64,000 nt of DNA from Phoenix dactylifera (Eukaryota; Streptophyta; Magnoliopsida; Arecales; Arecaceae), in contig NC_052404.1 in the NCBI RefSeq assembly GCF_009389715.1, positions 1,418,738-1,482,737 on the forward strand. The letters run 5' to 3'. Below, one piece after another: positions 9,776-23,410 of the stretch (within the stretch, counting starts at the first letter, position 1; each line of letters starts with the position of its first letter). The notes beneath the pieces are model-generated. The model did not search any database, was not told the DNA's origin, and saw only the letters and a list, made by a program, of their open reading frames with translations. The position numbers were made by a program, and so were the translations under genes.

Positions 9776-12700
9776 ACGAGAATAGAATCGCTTCTTGTCA
9801 TCGCCGTGATTCCCCCCGGAAAGTTTGAAAATATCTCACTTGCCACTGTCCGGGAAGATGGGAGGCTGCGTTGATGCGGGTCGTTAGATGGGAATCCAAC
9901 GGACAGATCTTGCAGGATTTGATGTGACTTTTTGTTAGGTCAGGTGCTGGATAGGATTAGGCAAAAAAGATGGCAAATCCAGGGCTCATATAAAAATTTC
10001 TATGAATATTATCAAGATAAAACCAACTATTTTTATATGGTGACACGTTATTGTACATAGATGAATGGTCGATTTCATAAGAGTCGCGGATATTTTAGAC
10101 GCTCGCAGAGGTTTCTTGAATTCCTGTAGCTTTTGAAAGAGACACTTGCTCTAATCCTATATGCAGTCATGATAAAGAATGAAATGAAAATGTCAAATTA
10201 GGCAATAAAAAAATCTAATATCCAAAATAAAGCACCGTTTGTTTTGCGATCGATGGCTGTAGCTTTTTTTTTTTTTAAGCCAAAGTTACAGAAAATTTCA
10301 ACAATGCAACCTCTTTTGTGTAAATGTGTAATTCTCAAATCCAGCTTGTGCATGTCCAAAATCACAATTTTTATTGCTTAGAACAAGATTATAGATATTT
10401 CTATTGGACCAACCCTCTTACAAGTCAAATATTTGACTTATCAAGCATATCAAGAAACATATATGCACGAAACATCGTACATAAACTTAAGCTTGGTTCA
10501 TGAATAAAAAGCGCTTAGTGATACAGTAAAATTTGTAGACGCAATTAGCAGTGTCACAATGTTGGGGCATGAACTAGAGTGACAAGTAAAATTAGAATCA
10601 ACAATTTAAAACTGTATTAAGGTTAAATCCATATTTCACTCTTTTTTTTCCTATTTTGAGAAAAAATAATAATATATTTCTCTTTTATATTTAATGAAGA
10701 ATAGATTTAAGGGCACTGATCATGTAGCCATTAGTTGCCACCAATCAACAAGGCAACAATATAAACTTGCCATCACATTGCAAGGAACTGAATTACGATA
10801 GAGCAAAAGTATCATTATAGTGAACTAATTCTATTTCATTTTTTGGGGTAGTGGTTAAGCAACCAAGAGTTTTGTATAAGCATTGTTTTTAGAATGAGGG
10901 GCTTTCGGTAAATTTCTTTCAAGATTAGAATTAGCAAACAGGTAAACCACTACTTAGGTTGTACTCTGATGTGGGAATCCCAAATCAAAGCCTGAATAAA
11001 AGGAACTTTAACAAACTGATTACTCGGCTTTATTTCTTCCTCAAAAGACTCCACTTGTCTTCTTTAAGAGGGACAAAGATAGCTTAATTATCAAGAAAGC
11101 TTAGCACACTTGTGAATCTCCTAACAAATATTGAGGTAGGAAATGTTGCAATATAAGTAGATCATTGCTAGAATAAATGTTCTTTTGCAAGAATAAACAT
11201 TCATGTCAGTTTTTTTTGCCTTTGTGAAAAGTAAAACCAATCATTCTTATCATGAAGTGATGCCAAGAAAATCAGAGCAGAGATCAAGTTTCAAACCATT
11301 GATGAATCTCATTTCGCTGTTGTCGGTGAATCAAAGCACTTAAAAAATATTATTTGCAAGCCTAATTATCTATGTCAAGAATTTAAAAACCATCGATGAT
11401 TACTTAAAAAATTGAAATTACTGGATACATTTTTTCAGTCATGTTCAGCTACATCCACAATAAGCCTAATAAGGGTGGCCCCTTATCGATATGCAACTTT
11501 GAGTAAGCACTCTCCAACATTTACAAGAACAAATCAAACAAAATAAATCAATGTTCCTTCAACACCAAATCCCTCTCTACTTGCCCTACCACACCAAGCT
11601 CAGTAAAACAGCAGAAAAGAAAGAAGGTGAGTAAACTGAGAGCACAAACTGCCAAAACCTGAAAGCAAGTTCTGATTAGTAATTGGCAATCTCTATACCA
11701 TTAAACAAACTGCAATCAACAGTTAAATGTTCTCAAGTTCCTGAAACATATTATAAGGATCTCTAGCATAAGAAATATATTCTTACATGTGTAGGTGAGC
11801 TGCTATGAGATTGGAGATGTGGTGAGAAAAAATCCATGTAGTTCCTTTCTTCTTTGGACTGTATAACGAAGAACCGATGTGTGAGAGATGTGCGAGAGAC
11901 CTTACGACAAGTGTATCTGATTTTGCACTTACCACTTGCTACATAATGAGCCTGCTAATTCCTTTCATCTAATTTCAAATATCCAAGAGATTTATAAATA
12001 TGTGAAGTAAACACAAATCAAATCCAGACCTTTGAACTAATCACCATAGTGAGATCAATATCAGGTGACAATGTCAAGATGCATAAGATCAGATCTCATG
12101 GCAAATTCTGCTCAGGGTATTCGTGTGCTGCGACTTATCGGAAAACGAGAAATCGCTGGTTATCACAACTCAAGATTACGCATTTTAGTTAGGAAGAATT
12201 AAAATCATAGCTACAATATTATACAATATTAAAACTGTTCAAGTTGAACCTCCCTCCACATGTACATGTGGATTCAGGATAAGCAAGCACAGGAGATTAC
12301 ATGTCAAACTGATTAAACTAGTACATGTTATCACCTGATAATTGAAAAATAATGAAGGGTATTTGGTGACACATAAATGTATAGAAAAGCTAACGATACA
12401 AACCGATGGATTTCATGCATGAGAGTAATTGGCATAAAAAGACCTCTTTGGAGTTTGATAGTCTAACATGCTAGAGAAATTTAGTGGCCACATCATCAGT
12501 AAGCAACAGTATAACACCCATCAGAATGCATCAGTTTAAATTGAAACATGGTAACCAAGAGCATCTCACATCAATCTCTGAATCTATGTGCTTGTGTCCT
12601 CAAATCCCAGAGAGTTGATGGTTCTCTATCAGTTCCAGCAACCCAACCATACCAACCTTCCTTCCACGGAAGGTCATGGGCTCGGCCCAGCCTTCTTCCA

Positions 12701-13141
12701 CTCTTCCATTTGTTGTTCCTCGCTTTTGGCTGTCGAGACTCAAACATCAATTAGATCAAATGTAAATCCTTGTAAGTTTGAACCTGATGAGTCCCGATCC
12801 GAAGAAATCCACATCCAATTAAACACACAAACATTAACCCAATTTTTCAAGTTCTACCGTGCCAAAACTCCGAGATCGATCCCGATATAATTCCACCCAC
12901 CATGTAAATTGGTCAATATCGATTCTATATGTTTAGGCGCAAAAATCGATTTGAAATGGATACTAATTGGCATGACCTTAGCCAAACCTGACTGACTTGC
13001 ACTTCTAATTAATACAAGAGGTCTTCATGGTTATTGGTCAATATTGGTTCTATACGCCATTGTATGAAGATTTTAATCTTGATTTTAATTTGTACTCATA
13101 CTTCAAAGAACTATGTAAGAGGGCATTGTTTAAAACAAAAC

Positions 13142-13178
<37 letters not shown>

Positions 13179-16100
13179 AAACATTCATAAAGTAGTTGGA
13201 TTAATATTTGTTACTAGGCCATTGGCCATTATATATTATGTCCAATAAGCACAACTGCAAACAATAAATCTAATAAAGGAATATATAAGTTGTGGTTTCA
13301 TATAGTCTAGCATAAGTGCACATTTTAGATCCATTATACTTGCTTCATTGAAAAACTAAAACCAAACCACACAATTGTTATCATCATTGTTATCTAAGAT
13401 GCATGGCTCATTTCGGCATGGTTGAAACTGGAAAATACATGAGCAATTAATGCAAAACCTTCATATCTGAATTTCTGAAAAGAAAACGATGGCATGGACA
13501 GTGCTGCACCACAATGAAATTATCCAATGCGCACCATGCCTCCTCATGAGCTTCACATAAAATACTTCATATATTGGATTACAACTTCATCCCTCCCTAT
13601 CTCTTTCTTACATTTTTTTTTTCTTTTTTGTTTCCCCTTAAGTTAACTTTAATTGGATGACCACATCATGTTTCAACTCTGAAACATTTCTTTATCCCCA
13701 TTCCGGGGTCATCATTTCCAGCTTTCCTTCTATCATTTCTTGCTGTAGCAACCCTGTTAAAAACATCTAAGCATGAGACCTCGCCACCAACTTCACTGCG
13801 TCAGGAATTATTTTCTCGCTCTTCTGTTTGCATCATCCCCAAGAGAATTCCCGAAACCAGATGGTTGGGTTCAGAAGGTCAAAAGTCAGTGATCAGTCTT
13901 CTTCTTTTGTCCTCCTACTGCCATCATGTGAATCTATTGGCGTCCTTTATTCTCATAATCTCTCGAGTAGAAAGTATCCAATTCTCAGGGGTTGAGTGTC
14001 TGGAAGCACACAAGTATCCATCCAGAATCTAAAGGTCAGCAGAGGCATCAATTGCTGGTTTGAATTTTGGTTCGAGAGTAATTCTACTTTGAGCCCTCCC
14101 CATGCTCTTGTGGCCAAATAAGGCATTGCAGATCGAGCGTACGGCCTTAATTTCACACTCTCTCACAAGGTTGCAAGACCCAGAGACATGAATGCATGCC
14201 ACCTACTCTCCCAAATCCTCTTGCATAAATATCATATATGGTACTCCTCATCTACCGCTCTTATTCATTTCCATCTTTGCTCAAACAATTTATTGCTTGT
14301 GTAGTTGTATTGATGGCTTTGAATCATACATTACTAACACTTGCCCTTCAGGACATACCGATGCACAAAGATTTTGAAATTGGTGAACTAATGGGACTTA
14401 TTATTGGTAGGCTGAACTAGCCATATCTCGTCTCCAGGTGCCTTGATGATCAAGTGCTTCAGCCTCAGGACCTACAACCAGGTCTCATGCCCAAATATTG
14501 GTAAGCAATCAAGTACTAATTAGGAGTTTTGATCAGGCAACATGATCTAGATCCGGAGCAAATGGCTGTGTTGACTGATCGAGTTCGGGTCTTTTCCAAT
14601 CTGATTTCGGCTACATCCAAAAACTAATGGGCTCAGGATTTAGTTGCCGGCGATCGAAAACAAGCTGACTTAGGTTTTAGGTCGTTCAATTGGAGTTGAT
14701 AATATCAAAGCCTGATGTACATTGTCTACCCTTTTCCTTATTAGCTTAAACATCCGAGTTGAACTGGTTAGCCGATATTTATTAAGACTCAGGTTGTCAT
14801 CTGTTATTTTGATTCTCATCTATTTGACTTAAATCATTCTTCCATGTGTGTGACCCAGGCTAGATTCTCCACTCGAGTTCAAGCTCAAATTATCCGTACT
14901 CATTCAATGTCAGCTGATGAGTTAGTTGAGCAAGCTAGTTCTTTGACTGAGCCTAATCTTGTTCATGAACCAGTTACTCCTCATGCTTTGCTCATCTATA
15001 TGCAAGGAAAGCTTGAAAATATAGGGTCGAATCTGGCTCTTACTCCTTATTAAACTAAATCAAACATGCCAGCTAAGAAGCCCAAATTGTTTGCGAATGA
15101 CTTGGTTCATTTGCAGATTGTAGTCCCATTAACTTAATCTATGATGACCTTAGTCAAGTTGCTTCCAATTTCCAATTTTCGGGCACCATAAAGATCAGAA
15201 GATGCGGCTGAAATTCTACCAAAGAAGCCCAATGCCATGAAATTGATGTAATATTTGATCCAATTGATTGGTACTCATGGCTTCGACCCCTTTTGAGGTC
15301 TTAGTGGAATATGGAATATGGAGTGGGACTATCTACAAAAGCATGCAGACCGGAGAGACCATGAAACAAAATTACCAAGCTCCATAGCATGGGCATAGGG
15401 ACCCAAGCAACACATAATGCTGCAGTGTGGTCCGACTTGACACCTGTGTATCTAGTATCATGGACTATGCACATAATTCATTGGGACTGTGAGATTGTGA
15501 TCCAAAACCCCTGTGGCATCCATAGTTGAAAGGCATGCATTACCCAACAAACTATACGTCGGGTACTTAGAATCTTTCATCTAGATTTAGGGAACAAATA
15601 CGTGAAGACAAAAGCTCTAAAAGCTCAACTGTAATGCACACCAACTTAGTATTCTTTGTTTGCCGACATATGCCCAACAATTTATTGAAATATTATTGTT
15701 GTGCCTCGGGATCGATCATATCTCATACGAAGGGCCTGCCACGAATCAATAACCAACGTCCGCCACCTAGCAAGTCTGCAAGCGCGCAGAAGACCCTTTG
15801 AATTTTGAAAACCCTAACCACACCTCGGTCGTAATCTCGAGCAGTTTCTGAAATGTCCGCGCCTGATTCTCGAAACATGTAGAGGGTTGTCGGTCTCAGT
15901 CAACCCACGTGCCCAAATTCCTTGGCAAGAAGCGCTCACCTTCTCCTATACAATCGACTCTCCGAAGGACTTTTCAAGTAAATGACAAACCACTGAAGAT
16001 TTTATCTGTTCTCTGAGTGTCGATTTGACTTAAGTACCGGAGTGTTTTCTGTTAAACACACTCCGCCAAAAAAACTTCTTTATTTTAATATTTCAAGTCG

Positions 16101-16250
16101 AAAGCTGGGTCGTGGACTGAAATTCTAGACACAATTTTCAACTTAAAATTTCAGTCTTGCATGATTTGAGCGGTTCACCATCGGCCATCCTGTATTTTTT
16201 TTTTTTTTTTGCTCAGCACCAAGATAGAGGAGGTTCCTCCAGCACATTAC
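9776..16250. other. Gene-poor interval
   Basis: AT-rich DNA without a recognisable protein family or RNA gene on either strand. Short frames near 12588-12890 and 14844-15053 have no homology I recognise and no conserved splice context. A (TA)n microsatellite lies at 13144-13176. Around 15800-15960 the minus strand looks like a plant 5' leader (GGTTAGGGTTTTC), but no coding exon follows it. Confidence 0.5.
13144..13176. repeat. (TA)n microsatellite
   Basis: About 33 bases of uninterrupted TA dinucleotides. Confidence 0.9.
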
Positions 16251-18249
16251 TGCACACTTATACGTGTATATTTTTGTTTTTTCACCAGTGGGAATTATGA
16301 TATATGATGTGATGTCATTAGACCTCCGGTGTGGAGGGGAGGGGAGGGGGCAAATCAGCATGGGGACACTCGCCCTATACACACAGAGGAGACCTCTTCA
16401 CCCTCCATTAGTTTCTTTCGTCGTTTCTCTCTCTCTCCATCGATCTTTCCATCTATCATTCCATCTGTCCACTCATCATCTTATCCATGCGGCTTGTGTC
16501 TCACGCAACCTCACCGTGGGTGTATCTCTTGCAAAATTCTCCCCAATCCAATCCACACAGCATTATTAAACGAAGGAGAGGGAGAGGGATACCCTACCTA
16601 CAGGCTTTTCTCGGCTTTTCTCTCCCTTTGGTTGTCCTCTTCCTTTTTGTTGCCTTGATTCGTACAAGATTGAATGCAACCACCACTTCCTGCACATCCT
16701 CTTTCCTATCCAACAAAAACAGTAGATTAAAAATACAAGTGAATGGTGACAATTGCAGCTCCAATCAATTGTAGGATGAAACAAAGGTCAGCAAAAAATT
16801 TGATGATTATCGCTTAGTCTATGATATTACAAAACAAATTTGGAATTAATTCCCTGCCATTAGATGCAATGTCGATCTTTTTGTATCGAAAAAGAAAAAG
16901 AAAAGTTCAAACTTCGAATCCATAATCCTGATACCATTGAACTCTTTTAAAAGGAAACATTTTAATAGCATAAGAAATCACAGAAATATATATATTATAT
17001 AGACATCATGTTAATGACCGAGGTAAGTGATATATATAAGAACTCTCACGCATCGATCAACTTCTCTCAAATTTAAAATTATCCATATAACCATCTCTAA
17101 AAATGGCACCTCTAATATTCTATAACTCATTATCTTATAAAATAAAAAATTAAAATAGTTGAAGTTGCTTGCAGGTTGTAATAACTTTGAGGCCACAGTT
17201 TGTCTAGTCCAAAATTTCTTTTGGTATAAAGTAGCATGTTTTAACAACTAATTTCTTTTGGTATAAAGGTGGCTGCTATCCCTCACAGGGTTTCTTAAAA
17301 CCAATCACTCCAAGAATATGTTTGGTCCCACATAAGTCGTACACTGAAAAAATTTTAAGTATTTATATACGATCAAAAAATTCAAACTATATTGATGACA
17401 TGTCATTACAAATAGTACCAAAACATAAATATATCCAAAACTTAAATGGAAAAAAAAACATACGGAGACCATATTGCGAGCGGTCAAAAAATTCAAACAT
17501 TAATTTTTATTTATTTTTTAGAAAAATTAATATATATGAAGGCTTAAACGAAATAATTATATCACAATTCTGCTGCAGCACGGTGCCAAAAAATCTAAAT
17601 AATAATTTCTGTCTAGTTTTTTTGTTTATTTTTTATGAGATTTAGAATCTTACAAGATTCTAATCAACTGATTCATTATAAAAATAATTTTTAAATTTGT
17701 AGAAGATAGTATTGATGTCAACAAGAAGCAGGGCGTTGCTTAGCTGTCTAAGATTGCGCGTGCTTCATAACCTAATTATGGAGTCTTGTGGTTGGTTCTT
17801 TCGGAAGGATGGCAAACTTAAACTTGTCTTGTGTAAACTCAGCCATCACGGCTCGAGGAGTGAAAGCCACACAACAAGCGGACGGTGACCATCCGAATAA
17901 TTCCGAACCCCCAGGCCCACGTGGATGGCCTTGGGTTGTCATCCATTTTAAGCAGCCCCGTGAGTTATATAGCCTGAAATTTGGATGAGTACCACGGTAA
18001 GTGAAATAAAAGACCACCAGTTTAAGGGAAAGATCTAATGATCATGATGTCGTGGGAGTTATGATGACCAGTGTGGCCCCACTTTTGTCCCCATCCTTTG
18101 TTCAATCATTTTTTTCTCAGTTTTTGAACGTAACTTTCAAAGAATTAAAAACCATTCGACTGAAAATAATATTTTAGAAATATTTGGTTTGTAATCGAAG
18201 TTAAAATTAAAATCGGAATAGGTTAGAATGAAAAACAAAATAATTATAA
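16250..18249. other. Gene-free interval with pyrimidine-rich tract
   Basis: 16330-16660 is C/T-rich and looks like an untranslated leader (TC repeats, 'CTCTCTCTCC' type), but no coding exon or known microRNA was seen after it. The rest is AT-rich. The frames near 17772-18017 carry no family signature. Confidence 0.4.
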
Positions 18250-18862
18250 AAATTTTAAAAATTTAAATTTGCATGAATACCTTTTTAAAATTTATATTTA
18301 TTTTTGTACCCTCATAAAATATTGTTTTTGCACAAATGCCCCTAATAAAACAGTTCTTCTAGCAGCATTAATAAAATCCATATTTATTTTAATTAAAAAT
18401 AAAATAAAATTTTAAAATTACTTTTTTTGTCCTCCATCATGATCGTTTTATAGATGTTTCTTTTTCATTTGAGTCATTTTTTTATTCTTCCTTACAGACA
18501 GAAAAAAAAAAAAGAAATCTCATTCGTACTCATAACTCAAGTTGGGTAATTCTTTGACTCTCTCTCGTCCAATAAGAGTTTCCGAGAGTGACTTTCTTCA
18601 AATTCTCTCCTTTCCAAAGCTCCACAAGGCAAGCAAAAAGAAATTTCAACATCTACCTATTAAAGGTATTTTTGTCATTTTAATTTGAAACCATTAATTT
18701 TTTAACGGCGTTAGGAGGCATGGGTACATATGCAAAAATAAGAATTTAAAAAAAGGATAGAATAGCAAAATAAGTGTTTTACGAAGATACACATGCAAAT
18801 ATTAATTTTGAAAGGATATTCGGGCAAAATTCGATATTTAGGAGGGTATTCATTAAAAAAAC
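18250..18862 (+). mobile_element. MITE-like element, copy A
   Basis: One of four related elements in this window (others at 34887, 43175 and 46589). Copy A lies in the same orientation as copy D and opposite to B and C. It starts with the sub-terminal motif GCATGAATACC and ends in AGGGTATTCATT. Shared internal landmarks are TTAATTAAAAATAAAATAAAAT, given here only as A/T-rich core at about 18390-18410, then GATCGTTTTATAGATG and the segment TTTTAACGGCGTTAGGAGG. It holds about 170 bases near 18480-18645 that are absent from the other copies, so it is either the longest version or carries an insertion. No coding capacity. Confidence 0.7.
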
Positions 18863-20602
18863 CCAATAAAATTTAAATACTATAAAAATAAAAATTTAAT
18901 TTTGAAGAATTGAGATAATTTTTATTTTTCTGAAATTAGAATGGAAATGAAACTCTCTCCAATCAAACACTTAGAATAGAAGTCGCTCATTCTCGTTGTC
19001 ATTCGAGAATCTAACTCTTCTTAACTAAATATGTCCTTAATTAAAATCTATTTATAGTTTTCTACTTCTTCCATGCATGTAATGCCAAAATTGTTCGGAT
19101 ACATTATTATATGTACTCCTCAATCTCACACATGCAAAAAAAAAAAAAACAATAACAATAATAACATTGCGACAAAATTGTATTACCGTACTAGTATTGT
19201 ATAACTACCAGAATGACCCTAGATTAAGGCTCTAAAGAGAGATATTTTAATGGTGGTCTGAACATTCATGTCGGAGTGCTAATGGCTACTGCCAAATTGT
19301 GAAGTTTGAATTTTATAAAATTCAATTGATGGTGAAGTATCAGTAGAAAACTGTAATCTTGTTCTTTTTACATTCTACTCTCATCTATAATTTTACCGTT
19401 ACAGGGACATTGTTCAACTTCTGTAGAAAATTCATCATCAAGAGAAGGAGATGATGCTTTAATCAACTAATGTTTCATGCCTCTATAAAGTCATCTCATC
19501 AACTTGTGCATGATGTGGCATCGTCCTTCATCCATTGAAGTACTACGTTATACGCTTAACAAATGTACAAGACAATGGGGTCTTGTTGAGTAAGCAAGCA
19601 AATTAATTGAATGCTTATGAATTTTCTACGCACAAGCCAACCAAAGATAAGCAATAACATTAATAAAATTGGATCAGTTTAGATTCTAGTAGCCATTAAA
19701 ATTCCTTCACATGAATGATGAATCCCACCTTAATGCCCACGTATTAGTCCCAATCGGTGATACTGATACATCTCACTTGAAATGGAAGGAACCAACCCGG
19801 TTGGCCAATGGGGTTACTGTATGATAGCTGACTACGATTCACAAGTAGTACTACAACGTGGATACTGATTCCTATCATTAATCAAAGGTCTCCATCGCTA
19901 CATCCGTGTCTCGTTTGGTCATGACATTTTTTTTTTCTCCCCTCTATTTATTTTTTTCCATTGTGTATTCTCTTACTATAATAACTATTTATTTGTTTCA
20001 TGTAATAAGACAGTTGTTTTGGGATCTATCCTTTTTCTTTTGGAATAATCATATAAGAAATTTTAAAGATTTTTATTTTTTTTAAACTTTAATTTAGTAC
20101 AACCAAATCATCAAACTTTTAAATTCGTTCATTATCATGTGACATTATATGAGGTATCATCTTCTTCTATCATACAAGCTTGTCATTCGTCATGGTAGTC
20201 AGATGAAATTCATAGCTGAGATTTGAATTGAATGAATTTAAAATTTGATGATGTAATCATACAAAACTTAAAATTTAGAAAGAAATTAAAAAACTTAAAA
20301 TAATTTAGAAATTTTTGCATGATGATTATTATTATTATTTTTTAACCCAAGAGAACATAGGTATTTATTTTGGGGGGAATGAGGTTTTTATGGCAGTGGA
20401 GGCCCGACAAGCCCGGGGTGTTCGCCAGAGTTGAATACTATTAAAATGGGAGGCAGGACCCCTCGAGCACTCGATTGCTCCACGCCTCTCCTGTAAGCAA
20501 ACCCACTCCAAGACTCCACCTCCCTTCCCTTACCCCTCTATCTCTTTACATCGATCCTTCTCTCTCTCCCCCTCCTTTAAACCCCTCCTCCCCTTCTGTC
20601 CC
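18863..20602. other. Gene-free interval upstream of MIR164
   Basis: AT-rich, with no coding domain. The last 150 bases become C/T-rich toward the MIR164 TATA box and probably belong to its promoter. Confidence 0.5.
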
Positions 20603-20609
20603 TATAAAA
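20603..20609 (+). promoter_or_regulatory. TATA box of MIR164
   Basis: TATAAAA in a C/T-rich context lies about 134 bases upstream of the mature miR164 sequence. The spacing fits a Pol II start near 20635 and a short 5' leader before the hairpin. Confidence 0.7.
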
Positions 20610-20719
20610 GGAGGTGCCTCCTCCCTTCCCCCTTCACCAACCTCCATTCCCATGCTTCAAAGCAGCCACATACTTAGACTCATGTTTGAAGACTTCTCTA
20701 GCTAGCTTGGTGATCTTTT

Positions 20720-20833
20720 GGTGAGGAGGTCCTTGCTGGAGAAGCAGGGCACGTGCAAAGCCTCCGCCCTCTCTATCTCTCTAGCTATCTTTGCACGTGC
20801 TCCCCTTCTCCAACATGGCCTTCTCACCTCCAC
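20720..20833 (+). ncRNA. MIR164: MIR164 precursor hairpin
   Basis: The 5' arm contains a 21-mer at 20737-20757 that reads TGGAGAAGCAGGGCACG and continues TGCA, which I recognise as canonical plant miR164. The 3' arm (20792-20812) reads TGCACGTGCTCCCCTTCTCC and then A, pairing with it through seven base pairs, two mismatches and one G-T wobble in the centre, then eight base pairs. The loop is about 34 bases. The stem extends outwards through GAGGAGGT and the CTCACCTCC region. miR164 guides cleavage of mRNAs for NAC transcription factors of the CUC1/CUC2, NAC1 and ORE1 group, controlling organ boundaries, lateral roots and senescence. That role is family knowledge. The protein frames over this segment are chance openings. 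Confidence 0.95.
20737..20757 (+). ncRNA. MIR164: Mature miR164 (5' arm)
   Basis: Twenty-one bases starting with T, as preferred by AGO1, and identical to the miR164a/b form I know from many angiosperms. The partner strand lies at 20792-20812. Confidence 0.95.
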
Positions 20834-21930
20834 CTCCCCTTCTCGATCCCCTCTCTCAGAGCAAGCTTCCACAGGTATTCATTCATTCAGGTATGTCTCC
20901 TCTTGCCCACACCTAAAGCTTCTCTTGTTACCCACCTTATACTGTGCTCAGAAATGTACCATTTCTCTTGCGAATTATGTCTCATCTCCACGTTGGAGAG
21001 CTCTGCAGTCGCTTCCCAAGTTTCACCATAATATTCTCTTCTGCCTCAAAGGACTGGTCCCTTGCACCTTGAGCTCTCCTTGTCATTGTGCATGCCCCAT
21101 GTCATGGGGCCTCTACCACACGGAGAAGAGCAATGTAACCTTGTTTTTTTCCTTTTCCTCTTCCTTTTTTTTCTTTTTTTTTCTGTTGTGTTTCTTTTAT
21201 GACTTGTGGCGAGGTAAAGAAAGCAGCACCGTACGTAGCCTTCCCTTCAACACTAGGCTTTATCTGTCACAAGCCAAAGATCTCACGTCGCCCACACGTT
21301 TGGGATGCGTCAAGGTGACGTCGCGGTGAGTACGGGTGGTGGTGGCTCACACGTGTGGTGTGGGGAGGGTGGCCCGGTTTGACGCTTTGACCATCTCGTA
21401 AATGAGAGGTGATGGTAACCTTAAATGGCAGAGGGGAAAAAGGGTCGCGGAGGGTGACGCGAGGTTGCGACGCGCACGCAACTCACGGATCTCGAGGCAC
21501 GGTCGGGAGAGCGTTTCACGGGGAGGGAGGTGTCTCGATTTCCAACGGAGCGCGAGGGATTCACGGGGGATCTGATGAGATCTCGGCAGGGCCATCCCGG
21601 TCCCGGTAAAACGCAAAAAGTAAAAAGTAAAAAAAAAAAAAAAAACCAAAAGGAAGGGAAATTACGGTGTGGTGGGCTCCTCGCGAAGCGGTAAAAAGAG
21701 TCAAAAACACCCACCTTCCACTTGCAACTGTTTGATGGGCCGCCTTGGGTACAGCTGTCTCGGGAAAAATATTTCTTTTAGCATGGATTTGACACCGAAG
21801 CAGTGTTCGGCCGTGGTTGGGCCAGCAGGAAGATGGATTGGGTCACACGTGGCGGGCGGATCCTTTGAAGGTCCAAATACGGAAGAGACCTCGCCTTTCA
21901 AATCTTGCAGGCTGCCAGTTAACCAAAACG
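20834..21930. other. Downstream region of MIR164, gene-free
   Basis: Contains the rest of the primary transcript and then GC-richer DNA (21300-21900) with CACGTG-type elements near 21343-21355 and 21845-21852. I find no protein domain in any frame; several open frames there reflect the composition. Confidence 0.4.
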
Positions 21931-21934
21931 TGAG

Positions 21935-23410
21935 ATCCGGTGCAACTCATCTTGTAATAACAAAAGTTGCAATTTTAGTCAGTAGTCATCATTATCTTCC
22001 TAGCTAAAAATGTTGAGTTACCATACTAATCCAAAATATTCGAGCTCGTGCAATTCATGTTACAAGAATCAAACTTGCAATTTAAGCCCGTAGTCACTAC
22101 CTATCTTCCTACTCAAAATGTCAAGATAATTTGTTTTCTCTAATATTTTAAGCCTTAGAATCTTGAATTACTAATTTATTATTTTAAGATAACAAGATAA
22201 TTTATTATTTGGAGACCATAGTTTCAACATCAAAAAGAATTAGAGTTTCACTTTGCCATTCCAACGTACTTATTTAGCATGACGACATATGAAGATTGCA
22301 TCAATTAATTGCTCTTGATTATAGAGTAGGGGGAGAAGATTCTACCTAGGGTTGTACCTAAGGCACAAAAGTATGAGATGGTTATTGAATTGAACATAAA
22401 ATGATGGAATAGCTGATTTCATTTATGACCAATTAATGCTTTGACGAATAATCAAAGTTTATCCAAAGGCCGACTTATTGTCATTCGGTTTTACTAATGG
22501 ATGTTCAAATCCATTCGATAAGAAATTGTGCATACGACAAACCATGTAATATCGTCGTATTAGAAAAAGATAAATGGGCATCGAGAAGTGTCTTACTATC
22601 TTTTTGAAGTCATAAAATTCTTGTATGTGATAGACATTATAGCACAATATTAAAGACAAAGTAGTGCACTTTTTCTTATTTCTATATGAAGAAATATATG
22701 TGTATGTATATGTGTAGCCAAATCTTGCATGCTCATTTAACGTTTGATCCATTGCAACTCGTGAATAAAGTTTGCAATTTAAGTCAGTAGTCACCAACTA
22801 TGTTTCTAGTTAAAATGTTGAGATAATTTGTTCTTCAATATTTTAAGCCCTCAAATCTTGAATTACTAATTTATTACTTTAAGATATACTTTCAAGGGTT
22901 TGAAGACAATAATTTTGGACAACAAACTGAATTAGAGTCTTTCTTTGCCATTCCAAGCTACTCATTTGGCATAGAGACTTATAAAGATTGCATCAATTAA
23001 TTGACGTTGATTATTGAGCAAGGAAAAAATATTCTGCATATAAGTAAGGCTACATATAAGACATGGAAATATAGAGAAGTCAAGGAACAACTGAATATAT
23101 CCATGACCAATCAATGCTTTGATGAATAATTGAAGCTTTTCTATAGGATGATTTATTATCTTTCGATTTTATAATGGATATCTAATTCCATCTGATAAGA
23201 AATTGCATATATGACTAGCCATATAATATCAAGTCGTACTAGAAAAAGATAAATGAATATCTTGAAATATCCTATTATCCTTGCAAAACCATAAAATTCT
23301 GATAGGTGATCCGCATTATAGTACAATATAATAAAGACAAAGCAATGTACTTTTTTATTTTTTCTAAAGAAAAATATGTTTATATGTGTATGATTGCACA
23401 AATGTAACAT
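21935..23410. repeat. Three diverged direct repeats
   Basis: A motif reading CAACTC...TTGCAATTTAAGTCAGTAG with variants, then TCACCAACTATCTTCCTAG-like and AAAATGTTGAGATAAT-like text, starts near 21935, 22050 and 22755. Copies two and three continue in parallel for about 650-700 bases: TTTTAAGCC, CTTGAATTACTAATTTATTA, CTTTGCCATTCCAA, GATTGCATCAATTAATTG, then an ATAAGAAATTG block near 22520 and 23200. Copy one is only about 115 bases long. The open frames on the minus strand at 22459-22797 and 23156-23410 are homologous because the DNA is duplicated. No coding family is recognised. Confidence 0.65.

Noticed and set aside
13953-15053. Short frames near 14 and 15 kb
   Set aside because: No domain, no neighbouring exons and no conserved motif; consistent with chance.
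16264-16774. C/T-rich leader-like region with several frames, considered as another microRNA or gene start
   Set aside because: No known mature microRNA sequence, no convincing hairpin, and no coding exon downstream.
22459-23410. Two similar minus-strand frames, considered as a duplicated small gene
   Set aside because: Their similarity follows from the direct DNA repeats; there is no family signature and the frames differ in where they stop.
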